Shown here: positions 5,145 to 11,450 of the stretch, piece after piece | Layout: each line of letters starts with the position of its first letter | Position numbering within the stretch: position 1 is the first letter of the stretch | DNA from: CAYSGL01 sp964520985 | GTDB taxonomy: Bacteria > Pseudomonadota > Alphaproteobacteria > Micavibrionales > Micavibrionaceae | Assembly (NCBI GenBank): GCA_964520985.1 | Contig: CAZFPB010000024.1 | Coordinates: 1 to 16,353, forward strand | Direction of reading: 5' to 3' | DNA: 16,353 nucleotides | Program-made: the position numbers and the translations under genes | Notes under the pieces: generated by a model | Databases searched by the model: none | Told to the model about the DNA's origin: nothing | The model's input: the letters and a program-made list of their open reading frames with translations, nothing else

Positions 5145-5157
5145 GGGAGCTTTTACG

Positions 5158-5610
5158 ATGACTAAGAGAGACAAGCCCGATCTGATCTTTCGTCGCAGTG
5201 GCGAAACGCTGGTGCCAGAAAGCGCTGCCGACGCCATGCTGCTGACCGAAGGCTATCCGGCTGGAGCCAGGATCAGGGCGAGCTTGTCCTTTGCTCGCAG
5301 TAACCCGCAGAACCGGTTCTATTGGGCCGGGCTGGCCATAGGGCTCGACAACTTCGACGCCGAACTGACCCGGAAGTATCCGACGAAGGAAAAGATGCAC
5401 CGGGCTCTGCTGGAAGTGCTGGGCTATGTGTCCATCCATTACCCGCTAGGCGGCGGCGCGCCGCGTGTTGAAGTGGACAGCGCCTCTTTCGATAAAATGG
5501 ATGGGGCAACGTTCAAGGCATATTTTGAGCGGGCTCGGGCACGGTTTGTTGAAGAATTCGACTTTGACCCGTGGGCCGAGATCGAAGCTCGTATGCCGAG
5601 GGCTGCGTAA
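5158..5610 (+). CDS. DUF1367-like phage protein
   Basis: A 150-aa protein. It shows the order of features of DUF1367 proteins: a segment saying RASLSFARSNPQNRFYWAGLAIGLDN (residues 40-65), a helix with HRALLEVLGY, then EVDSASFDKMDGATFKAYFERA (105-126), comparable to the closing motif S-x-S-F-x-K-M-x-x-x-x-F. DUF1367 genes lie in phage recombination/replication regions; a role related to recombination is likely from context but not proven. Start ATG 5158 follows GGGAG by 8 nt and lies just after the strong hairpin at 5113-5144. Its stop overlaps the next gene (TAATG). Confidence 0.65.
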   Translation: MTKRDKPDLIFRRSGETLVPESAADAMLLTEGYPAGARIRASLSFARSNPQNRFYWAGLAIGLDNFDAELTRKYPTKEKMHRALLEVLGYVSIHYPLGGGAPRVEVDSASFDKMDGATFKAYFERARARFVEEFDFDPWAEIEARMPRAA

Positions 5611-5972
5611 TGCCCATCAACCCCGAACGCATGAAGCTCTATCCCGGCGGCGGAACTCATTCCAAGGAATGGAAGGCCTTCCGCGCCTCATTGTTAGAAC
5701 GCGCCGAAAATCGCTGCGAAGGCACGCCGCAGAACCCATCCTGTCGGGCGGAGAACGGACAGCCGCACCCTGAAACCGGCAGCAAGGTCGTGCTGACCAT
5801 CGCTCATATGGATTGGGACGAAAGTCACGCCGATCCGCTCCGCTGCCGCGCGCTCTGCCAGCGCTGCCATAACCAGTGGGATTCGATCCATCGGCAGAAG
5901 AACGCTGCCAAGACCCGGCGCCGCAAGGCCCCGCAAATTGATCTGGAGGACTGGATCAATGGCGCGGCATGA
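5610..5972 (+). CDS. HNH-like zinc protein
   Basis: A 120-aa protein with a degenerate HNH/zinc-finger arrangement: C36 and C45 (CEGTPQNPSC), then IAHMDWDESHADPLRCRALCQRCHNQWDSIHR (64-95) with H66, D68, C83, C86, H87 and D91. The Cys pairs and the H/N-containing centre are typical of small phage HNH proteins that nick or cut DNA, often beside recombination or packaging genes. The start is fixed by the TAATG overlap with the DUF1367-like gene. The last helix (QIDLEDWINGAA) overlaps the next gene by 14 bp. Activity is uncertain because the central residues differ from classical HNH. Confidence 0.65.
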   Translation: MPINPERMKLYPGGGTHSKEWKAFRASLLERAENRCEGTPQNPSCRAENGQPHPETGSKVVLTIAHMDWDESHADPLRCRALCQRCHNQWDSIHRQKNAAKTRRRKAPQIDLEDWINGAA

Positions 5973-6351
5973 GTTCAGCACCAAAGTGCGCCGCGAGGCC
6001 CGCGCCCGCTCTGGCGGCTTCTGTGAGGCTGTCGGGGTCGTCTATGGACTTGAGCCTGGCCATCGCTGCAATGCGCCTCTGCCACCGGTGGAGTTCGATC
6101 ACTACCCCATTCCAGCAACGGAACGCGACAGCACCGGCCTTGAGAACTGCGTGGCCTGCTGTCCGACCTGTCACCGCTGGAAAACTGATCATTTCGATAT
6201 CCCTGCCCACGCCAAGGTGAAGCGGGTTTCCGACCGCCACAGCGGTATCCGCCCGGCGTCTAAATGGCAGTCCCAAGGTTTCCGTAAATCCGCCCCACAG
6301 CGCAGCGCCACACGTCCGCTCGCGCCTAAAATCGAGGTCCATCATGACTGA
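5959..6351 (+). CDS. HNH endonuclease-like protein
   Basis: A 130-aa protein with zinc and catalytic-type residues in HNH order: C22, C37, FDHYP (D47 H48), GLENCVACCPTCHRWKTDH (N63, C68, C71, H72, H78), followed by an extended basic tail (AKVKRVSDRHSGIRP and SKWQSQGFRK) found in a common class of phage HNH proteins. Likely a metal-dependent DNA nuclease or nickase; possible roles are resolving recombination intermediates or packaging. Start ATG 5959 is supported by GGAGG (5945-5949), 9 nt upstream. It directly follows another HNH-like gene; the two are not close copies. Confidence 0.75.
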   Translation: MARHEFSTKVRREARARSGGFCEAVGVVYGLEPGHRCNAPLPPVEFDHYPIPATERDSTGLENCVACCPTCHRWKTDHFDIPAHAKVKRVSDRHSGIRPASKWQSQGFRKSAPQRSATRPLAPKIEVHHD

Positions 6352-6670
6352 CCTATCAAATGAACGGCTGGCCGGAATGCTGGACGCCGTGGACCGCGAT
6401 ATGATTGCGCGTGGTGACCGGATCGGGGCCAACTTAGCCCGCGATTTGCTGGAAGTTTACGACGCGTATGTCGAGCACCGCACATCGCAGCCGGTGGCTA
6501 TCCCTGGCTATGCGTTCTGCATCCAAGGCCGAGACGGCAGCGGTTACAAGGTTAGCTTCGGCTTTGAGACTATGGATCAGGGCCACGCGTTTGTTGATGC
6601 AGTGATCGCTGCGCGGAAAGCCTCGCAGGGAGAGCCGGTGGCGGTGAAGGGGAACGCAGATGACCAGTAG
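6344..6670 (+). CDS. Small phage protein of unknown function
   Basis: A 108-aa protein that begins inside the end of the HNH gene (8-bp overlap, AGG about 6 nt before the ATG). The first 45 residues are helical and the centre (YAFCIQGRDGSGYKVSFGFETMDQGHAFVDAVIAARKA) reads as a small alpha/beta unit. No known family. It ends 11 bp inside the next gene. Coupling on both sides supports its reality. Confidence 0.65.
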   Translation: MTDLSNERLAGMLDAVDRDMIARGDRIGANLARDLLEVYDAYVEHRTSQPVAIPGYAFCIQGRDGSGYKVSFGFETMDQGHAFVDAVIAARKASQGEPVAVKGNADDQ

Positions 6671-7241
6671 CAAGGTAATGCCATCGCAGGAGCTTTTGGC
6701 GTCTATGTTCTCTTACGATCCGGCGACGGGGAAACTCTTTCGCAAGCCTCTTAATGCGTCGTATTTTGCAAAGACGAAAGACCCACGCGGGGCGACATGG
6801 CAGGCCAACAATTATAACTCCCAGTTCGCTGGCCGCGAAGCTTTCACCCACGCTGACCCAGGCGGATACAAACATGGGAAAGTGCTGGGTACGAAGTATC
6901 AGGCGCACCGCATAATTTGGAAACTTGTCTACGGTGTTGACCCTGACACCATAGATCACCGCAACGGGCTCACGGCTGACAACCGCCTCGAAAACTTACG
7001 CGACTGCTCGATAGCAGAAAACAGCCGAAATTATGCCAAGCCCAGAGGATCTAGCCAATACCGTGGCGTGTGCTGGGTAAAGAGGGACGGCTCTTGGGCC
7101 GCGCGCATCTCGGTCGGTGCTGGCGGCAAGAAAAGCCTCGGCAATTTCAAGGATGAGGTTGATGCCGCGCGCGCCTATGACCGCGCCGCTCGCGAGTTTC
7201 ACGGTGAATTTGCAACCCTCAATTTTCCAGTGGAGGCATAG
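6660..7241 (+). CDS. HNH-AP2 homing-type endonuclease
   Basis: A 193-aa protein with two domains. An HNH domain occupies about residues 15-125: LFSYDPATG-like opening, AHRIIWKLVYG (H83), TIDHRNGLTADNRLENLR (D99, H100, N109, N112), and AENSRNYAKP. An AP2/ERF-type DNA-binding domain follows at 131-190 (SQYRGVCW, SWAARI, KKSLGNF, AARAYDRAAREFHGEFATLNFP). This is the classic free-standing phage homing endonuclease: AP2 binds DNA and HNH cuts. Start ATG 6660 has AAGGGG 7 nt upstream. Its sequence looks less GC-biased than flanking genes, consistent with a mobile gene inserted into the operon, although it still overlaps the gene before it by 11 bp. Confidence 0.88.
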   Translation: MTSSKVMPSQELLASMFSYDPATGKLFRKPLNASYFAKTKDPRGATWQANNYNSQFAGREAFTHADPGGYKHGKVLGTKYQAHRIIWKLVYGVDPDTIDHRNGLTADNRLENLRDCSIAENSRNYAKPRGSSQYRGVCWVKRDGSWAARISVGAGGKKSLGNFKDEVDAARAYDRAAREFHGEFATLNFPVEA

Positions 7242-7243
7242 CT

Positions 7244-7639
7244 ATGTGCTTTTCTATCAAGCCGCTGGAGTGGGCAGAATCGAACGAGGGATACGCTAAA
7301 GGACAGTGGTTCGCTAACTCGATTTTCGGAGAGTACTGCACCTATATCCACATCCCAAGCGGGCGCGCTTGGTTGCAGGGGCCTCAGCTGCGGGAGTTCT
7401 TCGACACCATAGCCGTCGCCAAAGCCGCCGCCCAAGCAGACTATGAGCAGCGGATCCGTTCTGCCCTCTCCCCAGCACAATCGCTGGCGGTGAGTGATAT
7501 CACGCCGCCAGAAACTTGGATGCTGGAGCCTGCCGCCATCTATCTGGAGATGGTGGACGATGACGAAACCGGCAGCAACGTAGTTGTCGCAAACTACCTG
7601 CGGGCGCTGTCCGCCGCGATCGGTGCCAGCCATGAATAG
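7244..7639 (+). CDS. Phage protein with IKPLEW / AKAAAQADYEQRI motifs
   Basis: A 131-aa protein with an N-terminal IKPLEW motif, a beta-rich centre (WFANSIFGEYCTYIHI) and TIAVAKAAAQADYEQRIRSAL at about residues 55-75. This set of motifs recurs in many small alphaproteobacterial phage proteins whose function is not known. The second half (80-131) is more variable. GGAGG lies 8 nt before the ATG, and the gene starts 3 nt after the HNH-AP2 stop. Its end overlaps the next gene by 8 bp. Confidence 0.7.
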   Translation: MCFSIKPLEWAESNEGYAKGQWFANSIFGEYCTYIHIPSGRAWLQGPQLREFFDTIAVAKAAAQADYEQRIRSALSPAQSLAVSDITPPETWMLEPAAIYLEMVDDDETGSNVVVANYLRALSAAIGASHE

Positions 7640-8096
7640 CGTGGAAGCGGAGTTGCGCCAGTCTGCCCACAACAGGGCTGACCATTTTGGGCCAGACGCG
7701 CACAAACACACGTCTCAATGGCGCGGAGCCGACCTCATCGCCTCCCGAGCCGCAGAGATCGATCGGCTAGCGGTGTACCGGTGCAGCGGCTGCGGACGGC
7801 TGACCAATAACCCGACACGCGACCTTGAGGACATTCGGTCCCGTCAGGGCCAAGTTTCTTGCTGCCCCGAGCGCGACATGCGCCTGCTTTCCGCAGCAGA
7901 GATCATCACGGCCCTGTCCAGTGGCAAACGCCTACTGGCAGAGGCAACGGGGGCGCTGGAGCCGTTCACGAGCGCCCTAGAGCGCGTGGATCGTGGTGGA
8001 CCAGACGAAGCGGGCTTTATCGGCGCAGGGCTAACGTTGGGCGACCTCCGCCGCGCCCGCACCACCCTCTCCAACATCCGAGGCCATAATGGTTAA
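7632..8096 (+). CDS. Cysteine-containing phage protein, possible zinc ribbon
   Basis: A 155-aa protein. Residues 51-54 (CSGC) and the later CC (77-78) could make a zinc-binding knuckle between two helical parts: an N-terminal segment ending SRAAEIDRL and a C-terminal segment ending LTLGDLRRARTTLSNIR. No family is recognised. The start at ATG 7632 lies within the previous gene's end; the frame is open upstream to 7584 but the shorter start keeps the usual small overlap. It overlaps the next gene by 8 bp. Confidence 0.65.
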   Translation: MNSVEAELRQSAHNRADHFGPDAHKHTSQWRGADLIASRAAEIDRLAVYRCSGCGRLTNNPTRDLEDIRSRQGQVSCCPERDMRLLSAAEIITALSSGKRLLAEATGALEPFTSALERVDRGGPDEAGFIGAGLTLGDLRRARTTLSNIRGHNG

Positions 8097-8361
8097 GCTG
8101 ACGAAGGCGCAGCGCGATGCTCTAGATCGGAAGGTTTTGAAGGCCGCGACCGAGTGGAGCCCGAATGCCACCTATGTTTTGCGGAACAGGATTTCTCGCC
8201 AGGAACGCGGCGAAACTCTTTCGACGACATCCGTCCTGCGCGCATGCCGTCGCCTTGAAAAGGCTGGGCTGCTGCGAGAATTCAAGAACAGCGGGTATGC
8301 GGTCATGCTGGTTTGGGAAATCACTGACGCCGGTCGCGCCGCTCTGGAGGCAGGCCAATGA
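8089..8361 (+). CDS. Winged-helix-like small protein
   Basis: A 90-aa protein. The pattern TSVLRACRRLEKAGLLREF (residues 47-65), a beta-hairpin-like NSGYAVMLVWEITDAGRAALEAG, and the basic N-terminal helix resemble a minimal winged helix of the type seen in MarR/PadR-like proteins: a recognition helix followed by a wing ending in ITDAG. It may bind DNA and regulate the operon or assist recombination. It overlaps the previous gene by 8 bp and the next by 4 bp (ATGA). Confidence 0.6.
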   Translation: MVKLTKAQRDALDRKVLKAATEWSPNATYVLRNRISRQERGETLSTTSVLRACRRLEKAGLLREFKNSGYAVMLVWEITDAGRAALEAGQ

Positions 8362-8609
8362 CTAGCGCAGTGGAAGTGATCAAAGACGCGATTTGGCCGC
8401 TGACAGAGTGGGACGGTACGGAATCTAACGCGCTTGCCGCATCCCAGGCCGCCGTCTCCGCTCTCGACGCTGCCGGGTTTGTGGTGGTGCCGAAAGAGCC
8501 GACTGAGGCGATGATGCGCGCGTTCCAGAACATGACAGATGACAATGGGTCGTGTCTGGTTGCTCCCGGCTACCGCGCCATGATCCAAGCAGCGAGGTCC
8601 ACCCCATGA
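8358..8609 (+). CDS. VVVPKEPTEAM-type phage protein
   Basis: An 83-aa protein carrying VVVPKEPTEAMMRAF (residues 41-55 or so) and YRAMIQAA near the C-terminus. This motif pair is very common in short phage proteins of unknown function. The ATG overlaps the preceding TGA (ATGA at 8358-8361) and its own TGA overlaps the next ATG. Confidence 0.7.
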   Translation: MTSAVEVIKDAIWPLTEWDGTESNALAASQAAVSALDAAGFVVVPKEPTEAMMRAFQNMTDDNGSCLVAPGYRAMIQAARSTP

Positions 8610-8707
8610 CCTTCGGCTCCGCTCGTTATCGGCTGTTTGCCTGGGGAATTGCGGCTGCTGTTCTCTATGGACTGGGGTATTGGGCTTGGGAGGTGTGGAT
8701 ACGATGA
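8606..8707 (+). CDS. 33-aa single-pass membrane protein
   Basis: A 33-codon frame with ATGA overlaps at both ends (8606-8609 and 8704-8707). The peptide has a basic start (MTFGSARYRLF) and one hydrophobic, aromatic-rich segment at about residues 10-29 (W, Y, A, V, L, G), ending WEVWIR. It predicts a single inner-membrane helix with positive charge at both ends. No family is recognised. Its double coupling makes it very likely to be translated. It is two genes upstream of the integrase. Confidence 0.6.
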   Translation: MTFGSARYRLFAWGIAAAVLYGLGYWAWEVWIR

Positions 8708-8877
8708 CGCGCACCCTGTCCATCACAAAGCGCCAGGCCAAAACTCTGCTCAGAGCGGCCGAAGAAGAAGGCGGCATCGTTGAGGTGGAAACGGCCATCG
8801 GAATTGTTCGCCTGATTCCGCAATCCATCGCCACCCGCACCGAGAAGCTTGACGAGGCACCAAAAGGCTATTTCTGA
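8704..8877 (+). CDS. 57-aa basic protein directly before integrase, possible excisionase
   Basis: A 57-aa protein: an N-terminal basic helix (SITKRQAKTLLRAAEEEGG), a strand-rich centre (IVEVETAIGIVRLIP) and a polar tail. Start ATG 8704 is fixed by ATGA overlap, and its stop overlaps the integrase start (TGATG). Small basic proteins in exactly this place are often recombination directionality factors (Xis), but the sequence does not show a clear MerR/AlpA-like wing or HTH, so the assignment is positional only. Confidence 0.6.
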   Translation: MTRTLSITKRQAKTLLRAAEEEGGIVEVETAIGIVRLIPQSIATRTEKLDEAPKGYF

Positions 8878-9968
8878 TGCCCGAGATGCCCCGCCCAAGG
8901 AAACCATACGTTCAGCGCGAAAGAACCCGCCATGGAAAGACCGTATGGTACTTCCGGCGCGGCACTGGCGCGCGTGCGCGTCTCCCGGGCGAGTATGAAA
9001 GCCCTGAATGGCTGGCGGGCTATGAGGCGGCGCTGGGGGGAATGCCAGCGCCTGCACCGACCACCAGCGGCACATTCCGATGGCTGGTGGAAAGGTATAA
9101 GGCCAGCGCCAAATTCGCCGGGCTTGCTAAGGAAACTCAGGATTTCCGCAAAGGAATATTGGATCGGGTCGTTCTGACGGCCGGTGATTTGCGGCTAAGC
9201 CAGATCACCCGATCGATGCTTGCAGAAGGTCGCGACAGGCGCGCGGAAACACCATTTGCAGCGATCAATTATCTTAAAGTGATGAACCAGCTTTTCGCGT
9301 TTGCGGTCGATGCTGGTTACGTTTCCAACAACCCAGCGAAAGGGATCGAGCGCCCTTCGCCGGCCACGACCGGGCATCATACTTGGACCATAGCCGAGGT
9401 ACGTCGATACCAGTCTAAATGGCCGCTCGGCACGCGCGAACGCCTTGCAATGGACCTGCTGCTTTACACAGGCCTGCGCCGAGGCGATCTCGTGCAGCTG
9501 GGGCGCCAGCACATCCGAAACGGAATTATCCGTTATCGGGCGACGAAAAATGGTGTGGAGATTGTTTTGCCCATGCTCCCGGTCTTGCAGCAAACCATTG
9601 ATGCGGGGCCAACCGGCGATCTGACATTCCTCGCCACGATGAGAAATACGCCGTGGAAGAAGGAATCGTTCGGGACGTGGTTTGCTGACGCCTGCAAGGC
9701 TGCAAAGGTGCCTGGGCGTGCCCACGGGCTCCGCAAGGCTGGCGCGACATTCGCCGCAGAGAACGGCGCGTCCGATCAACAGCTCATGGCCATCTTCGGC
9801 TGGACCAACCCCGAGCAAGCAGCCGTTTATACGCGCACGGCCAGCCGAGCGAAAATGGCCGCTATGGGCGTCGGAATGCTCGAGCCGGTGGACGAACAAG
9901 AGGACCAAACGGGAACATCTATTCCCGCACCTGTCGATCCGGTGCGGGGTTCAGCGGAGAAACCTTAA
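8877..9968 (+). CDS. int: Tyrosine recombinase (phage integrase)
   Basis: A 363-aa phage integrase. The N-terminus (residues 1-55) is an Arg-rich arm-binding-like region with KTVWYFRRGTGARARLPG. A core-binding SAM-like helical domain spans about 65-155. The catalytic domain (about 165-330) contains R201 (YTGLRRGD), K224 (ATKNG), H283 and R286 (AHGLRKAGA), W309 (FGWTN) and the nucleophile Y318 (YTRTA). All catalytic positions are present, so it is likely active. The ATG overlaps the previous stop as TGATG; an in-frame ATG three codons later is the alternative. Host attachment site is unknown. A 33-residue Pro/Glu-rich tail follows the catalytic domain. Confidence 0.95.
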   Translation: MPEMPRPRKPYVQRERTRHGKTVWYFRRGTGARARLPGEYESPEWLAGYEAALGGMPAPAPTTSGTFRWLVERYKASAKFAGLAKETQDFRKGILDRVVLTAGDLRLSQITRSMLAEGRDRRAETPFAAINYLKVMNQLFAFAVDAGYVSNNPAKGIERPSPATTGHHTWTIAEVRRYQSKWPLGTRERLAMDLLLYTGLRRGDLVQLGRQHIRNGIIRYRATKNGVEIVLPMLPVLQQTIDAGPTGDLTFLATMRNTPWKKESFGTWFADACKAAKVPGRAHGLRKAGATFAAENGASDQQLMAIFGWTNPEQAAVYTRTASRAKMAAMGVGMLEPVDEQEDQTGTSIPAPVDPVRGSAEKP

Positions 9969-10044
9969 TGATTTCAACGTTGAATTTTTCCCCTTGCGAT
10001 CCTCCCGGGATCGCCATAAAATCCATAAACATCAATGATTTCAA
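9967..10044. repeat. Repeat cluster after int: 11-bp direct repeat, palindrome, inverted repeat
   Basis: AATGATTTCAA occurs at 9967-9977 and again at 10034-10044. A 12-bp perfect palindrome TTCAACGTTGAA lies at 9973-9984, and a 7-bp inverted repeat GCGATCC/GGATCGC with a 5-nt loop at 9996-10014. Such a cluster beside int could be the attachment region with arm sites, but a small reading frame covers the same bases. Confidence 0.45.
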
Positions 10045-10135
10045 GGACATTGCCCCTTACCGGGCTGAATGTGAGGCCCTTGATTATATTGGCGGATTCG
10101 GCGCGGTCCCCGCACCATTTCGGCCTGTTGGGTAA
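9968..10135 (+). CDS. 55-aa protein coupled to integrase
   Basis: A frame of 55 codons that starts at an ATG overlapping the int stop (TAATG, 9966-9970) and ends just before the SD of the next gene (AAGGAGAG, 10134-10141). It fills the int-downstream gap exactly. The peptide (MISTLNFSPCDPPGIAIKSI at its start, IGGFGAVPAPFRPVG at its end) is neutral, not membrane-bound and not recognised. Codon use is less GC-biased than its neighbours, and the same bases hold repeats that could be recombination sites, so coding is plausible rather than certain. Confidence 0.45.
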   Translation: MISTLNFSPCDPPGIAIKSININDFKDIAPYRAECEALDYIGGFGAVPAPFRPVG

Positions 10136-10146
10136 GGAGAGACGAG

Positions 10147-10389
10147 ATGGCGATGAAAGAAACGAGATCGGCAGAGGAAAGCCCAATGGGCTGGCACTAC
10201 GTTGTCCATGGGCCAAATTCGGTCGATGGGACCGCCAGCGTCTACCGATGCAAGATCGGCCAGACCTGGGAGCGCTGCGAGGTCTACGACATTGGCGAGA
10301 TGACCCCGGAAGAATTGCGGTTCCTCGCCGACCTGATCGAGCGTGCCAAGACGAAGATTGTCCTGCACGAACTCAAGAAGACGGCCTAG
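10147..10389 (+). CDS. 80-aa protein of unknown function
   Basis: An 80-aa protein with a clear SD (AAGGAGAG, 5 nt before the ATG). A beta-rich first half (GWHYVVHGPNSVDGTASVYRCKIG) is followed by a helical second half (TPEELRFLADLIERAKTKIVLHELKK). No family is recognised. It is the first of a short plus-strand run beyond the integrase and has its own good ribosome site rather than an overlap. Confidence 0.65.
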   Translation: MAMKETRSAEESPMGWHYVVHGPNSVDGTASVYRCKIGQTWERCEVYDIGEMTPEELRFLADLIERAKTKIVLHELKKTA

Positions 10390-10415
10390 CCCCTTCCCCA
10401 CGGTAGGAGAGAAAG

Positions 10416-10637
10416 ATGAGCGAGGAACTTTCCCCTTTCGATCGGATGGCTCATATGGTGTGCCGTCAAATGCATGGGTCAAGCATGTGCAGGTGCTGGG
10501 ATCGAGGTGCTCGCCCCTGCGCCTCCATCGAAACAGTGACGCGGGCGTTGGTCGCAATCATTCGGGATTACGATCGGGCCGAGGCTTTGGCCGCCCGCAT
10601 TGCAAAAAAGACCGACAAGCATGCGCCGTCTCTCTGA
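10416..10637 (+). CDS. 73-aa cysteine-containing protein
   Basis: A 73-aa protein with SD AGGAGAG 4 nt before the ATG. The first half has four Cys (16, 25, 27 and 35) and two His in a pattern (VCRQMHG, MCRCWDRGARPC) that could bind zinc or an iron-sulphur cluster; the second half is a helix (TVTRALVAIIRDYDRAEALAARIAKK). Unknown function. Overlaps the following gene by 17 bp if that gene starts at 10621. Confidence 0.6.
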   Translation: MSEELSPFDRMAHMVCRQMHGSSMCRCWDRGARPCASIETVTRALVAIIRDYDRAEALAARIAKKTDKHAPSL

Positions 10638-10827
10638 CCACCACACCCACATTCTCAGCGTCGTCGCCAAGCATGGCCGCATCTGCATCGGCCTACCCGT
10701 TGATCCAGATTGGGCACCAATAGCCGATGACCTGCGCAGGCTGGCGAAGTGGAAATTCCTCAATGTTGAGGACTTTGACGATGGGCCGGTTTATACTGTT
10801 TCGAATGAAGGAAAGAGGCTGATATGA
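10621..10827 (+). CDS. 68-aa winged-helix-like protein
   Basis: A 68-aa protein: HTHILSVVAKHG helix, DPDWAPIADDLRRLAKWKFLNVED (two helices with a recognition-helix-like middle) and a wing-like PVYTVSNEGKRLI. This is the outline of a small winged-helix DNA-binding protein. The ATG at 10621 is inside the previous gene and lacks a clear SD; an upstream TTG at 10600 is the alternative start. The stop overlaps the next ATG (ATGA). Confidence 0.55.
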   Translation: MRRLSDHHTHILSVVAKHGRICIGLPVDPDWAPIADDLRRLAKWKFLNVEDFDDGPVYTVSNEGKRLI

Positions 10828-11003
10828 GCGCCAAAAAGCCTGTGGGCTGGGAAGAGATTGTGAACGGAAGCGCAGGGATCGGGCGTATCCACGACGCCAT
10901 TGCCGATCTGCATATTCGCTTGCTGCGCGTCGAGGGAAAATCGGAAGAAGCTGAGCGTTTAAATGCCCTCCGAATTGAGCGCCCTATGGGAAAGGTCGAA
11001 TGA
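10824..11003 (+). CDS. 59-aa helical protein, last gene of the plus operon
   Basis: A 59-codon frame starting in an ATGA overlap with the preceding gene. The protein is charged and helical (WEEIVNGSAGIGRIHDAIAD, then LHIRLLRVEGKSEEAERLNALRIER), with GC-biased codons like its neighbours. No family is recognised. An 18-codon frame follows in ATG overlap (11000-11056) but is too short to call. The plus operon ends here, facing the minus-strand lysis genes. A 12-bp palindrome GCGGCGCGCCGC (11032-11043) lies at the convergence, without a T-tract. Confidence 0.6.
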   Translation: MSAKKPVGWEEIVNGSAGIGRIHDAIADLHIRLLRVEGKSEEAERLNALRIERPMGKVE

Positions 11004-11052
11004 TGGCGGGGAAAATGGTGGAACGAGCTGCGCGGCGCGCCGCCCTCGATGA

Positions 11053-11184
11053 CTAGCCCGATTTGGCTTCCCGCCCTTCTTCCACCACCAGCAGGATATA
11101 CCGCCTGACCTTTTCGTCTTGGGCCAGATCGGGGTTTTTCCGATTCACTTCGGAAAGGATCGCGGTGATCTCAGCTTTGGTCAT
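11053..11184 (-). CDS. 43-aa protein at the end of the lysis operon
   Basis: A 43-codon frame (MTKAEITAIL at the start, VVEEGREAKSG at the end): one amphipathic, charged helical peptide without a membrane segment. Its ATG (11184-11182) overlaps the stop of the upstream gene as ATGA, which is the chief support. No family is recognised. It is the last gene of the minus-strand late operon and converges on the plus-strand early operon. Confidence 0.55.
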   Translation of the reverse strand: MTKAEITAILSEVNRKNPDLAQDEKVRRYILLVVEEGREAKSG

Positions 11185-11441
11185 TCGCGGCCCCTGCCCC
11201 GCAATTCATCCAGCCCGGCTTTGAGGTAATCCATATCGGCTTGGAGGCGGATCAGGGCTCGGCTGTCGGCGGACGATTGCACCTGGCCCGCCTTGAGCGC
11301 TGCGATATCGGTTTGAGCATTGCCGATGGCCACCCCAACATTGGTCAGGGCTGCGACAAAGCCGAAGATGGTGATAACCAGCCCCACCAGTGAAGCGATG
11401 GAGCCGACCGTGATTTCGTTTCTGATGCGTGGCGCGTTCAT
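11181..11441 (-). CDS. Membrane-anchored coiled-coil protein, possible spanin-like
   Basis: An 86-aa protein with one transmembrane helix at about residues 12-34 (VGSIASLVGLVITIFGFVAAL) and a coiled coil from about 41 to 82 (AQTDIAALKAG, ALIRLQADMDYLKAGLDEL). AGGA lies 7 nt before the ATG. An N-terminal anchor followed by a periplasmic coiled coil is the topology of an inner-membrane spanin (Rz-like), which helps disrupt the outer membrane after endolysin action. It could also be a holin accessory. No matching Rz1-type lipoprotein was found. Confidence 0.6.
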   Translation of the reverse strand: MNAPRIRNEITVGSIASLVGLVITIFGFVAALTNVGVAIGNAQTDIAALKAGQVQSSADSRALIRLQADMDYLKAGLDELRGRGRE

Positions 11442-11450
11442 CGGTGGTCC

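Noticed and set aside
9996..10014. Hairpin after int as a terminator
   Set aside because: The stem is good, but no T-tract follows on either strand, and genes continue in the same direction.
11000..11056. 18-codon frame after the last plus-strand gene
   Set aside because: It begins in an overlap but is too short to support; it runs into the end of the convergent 43-aa gene.
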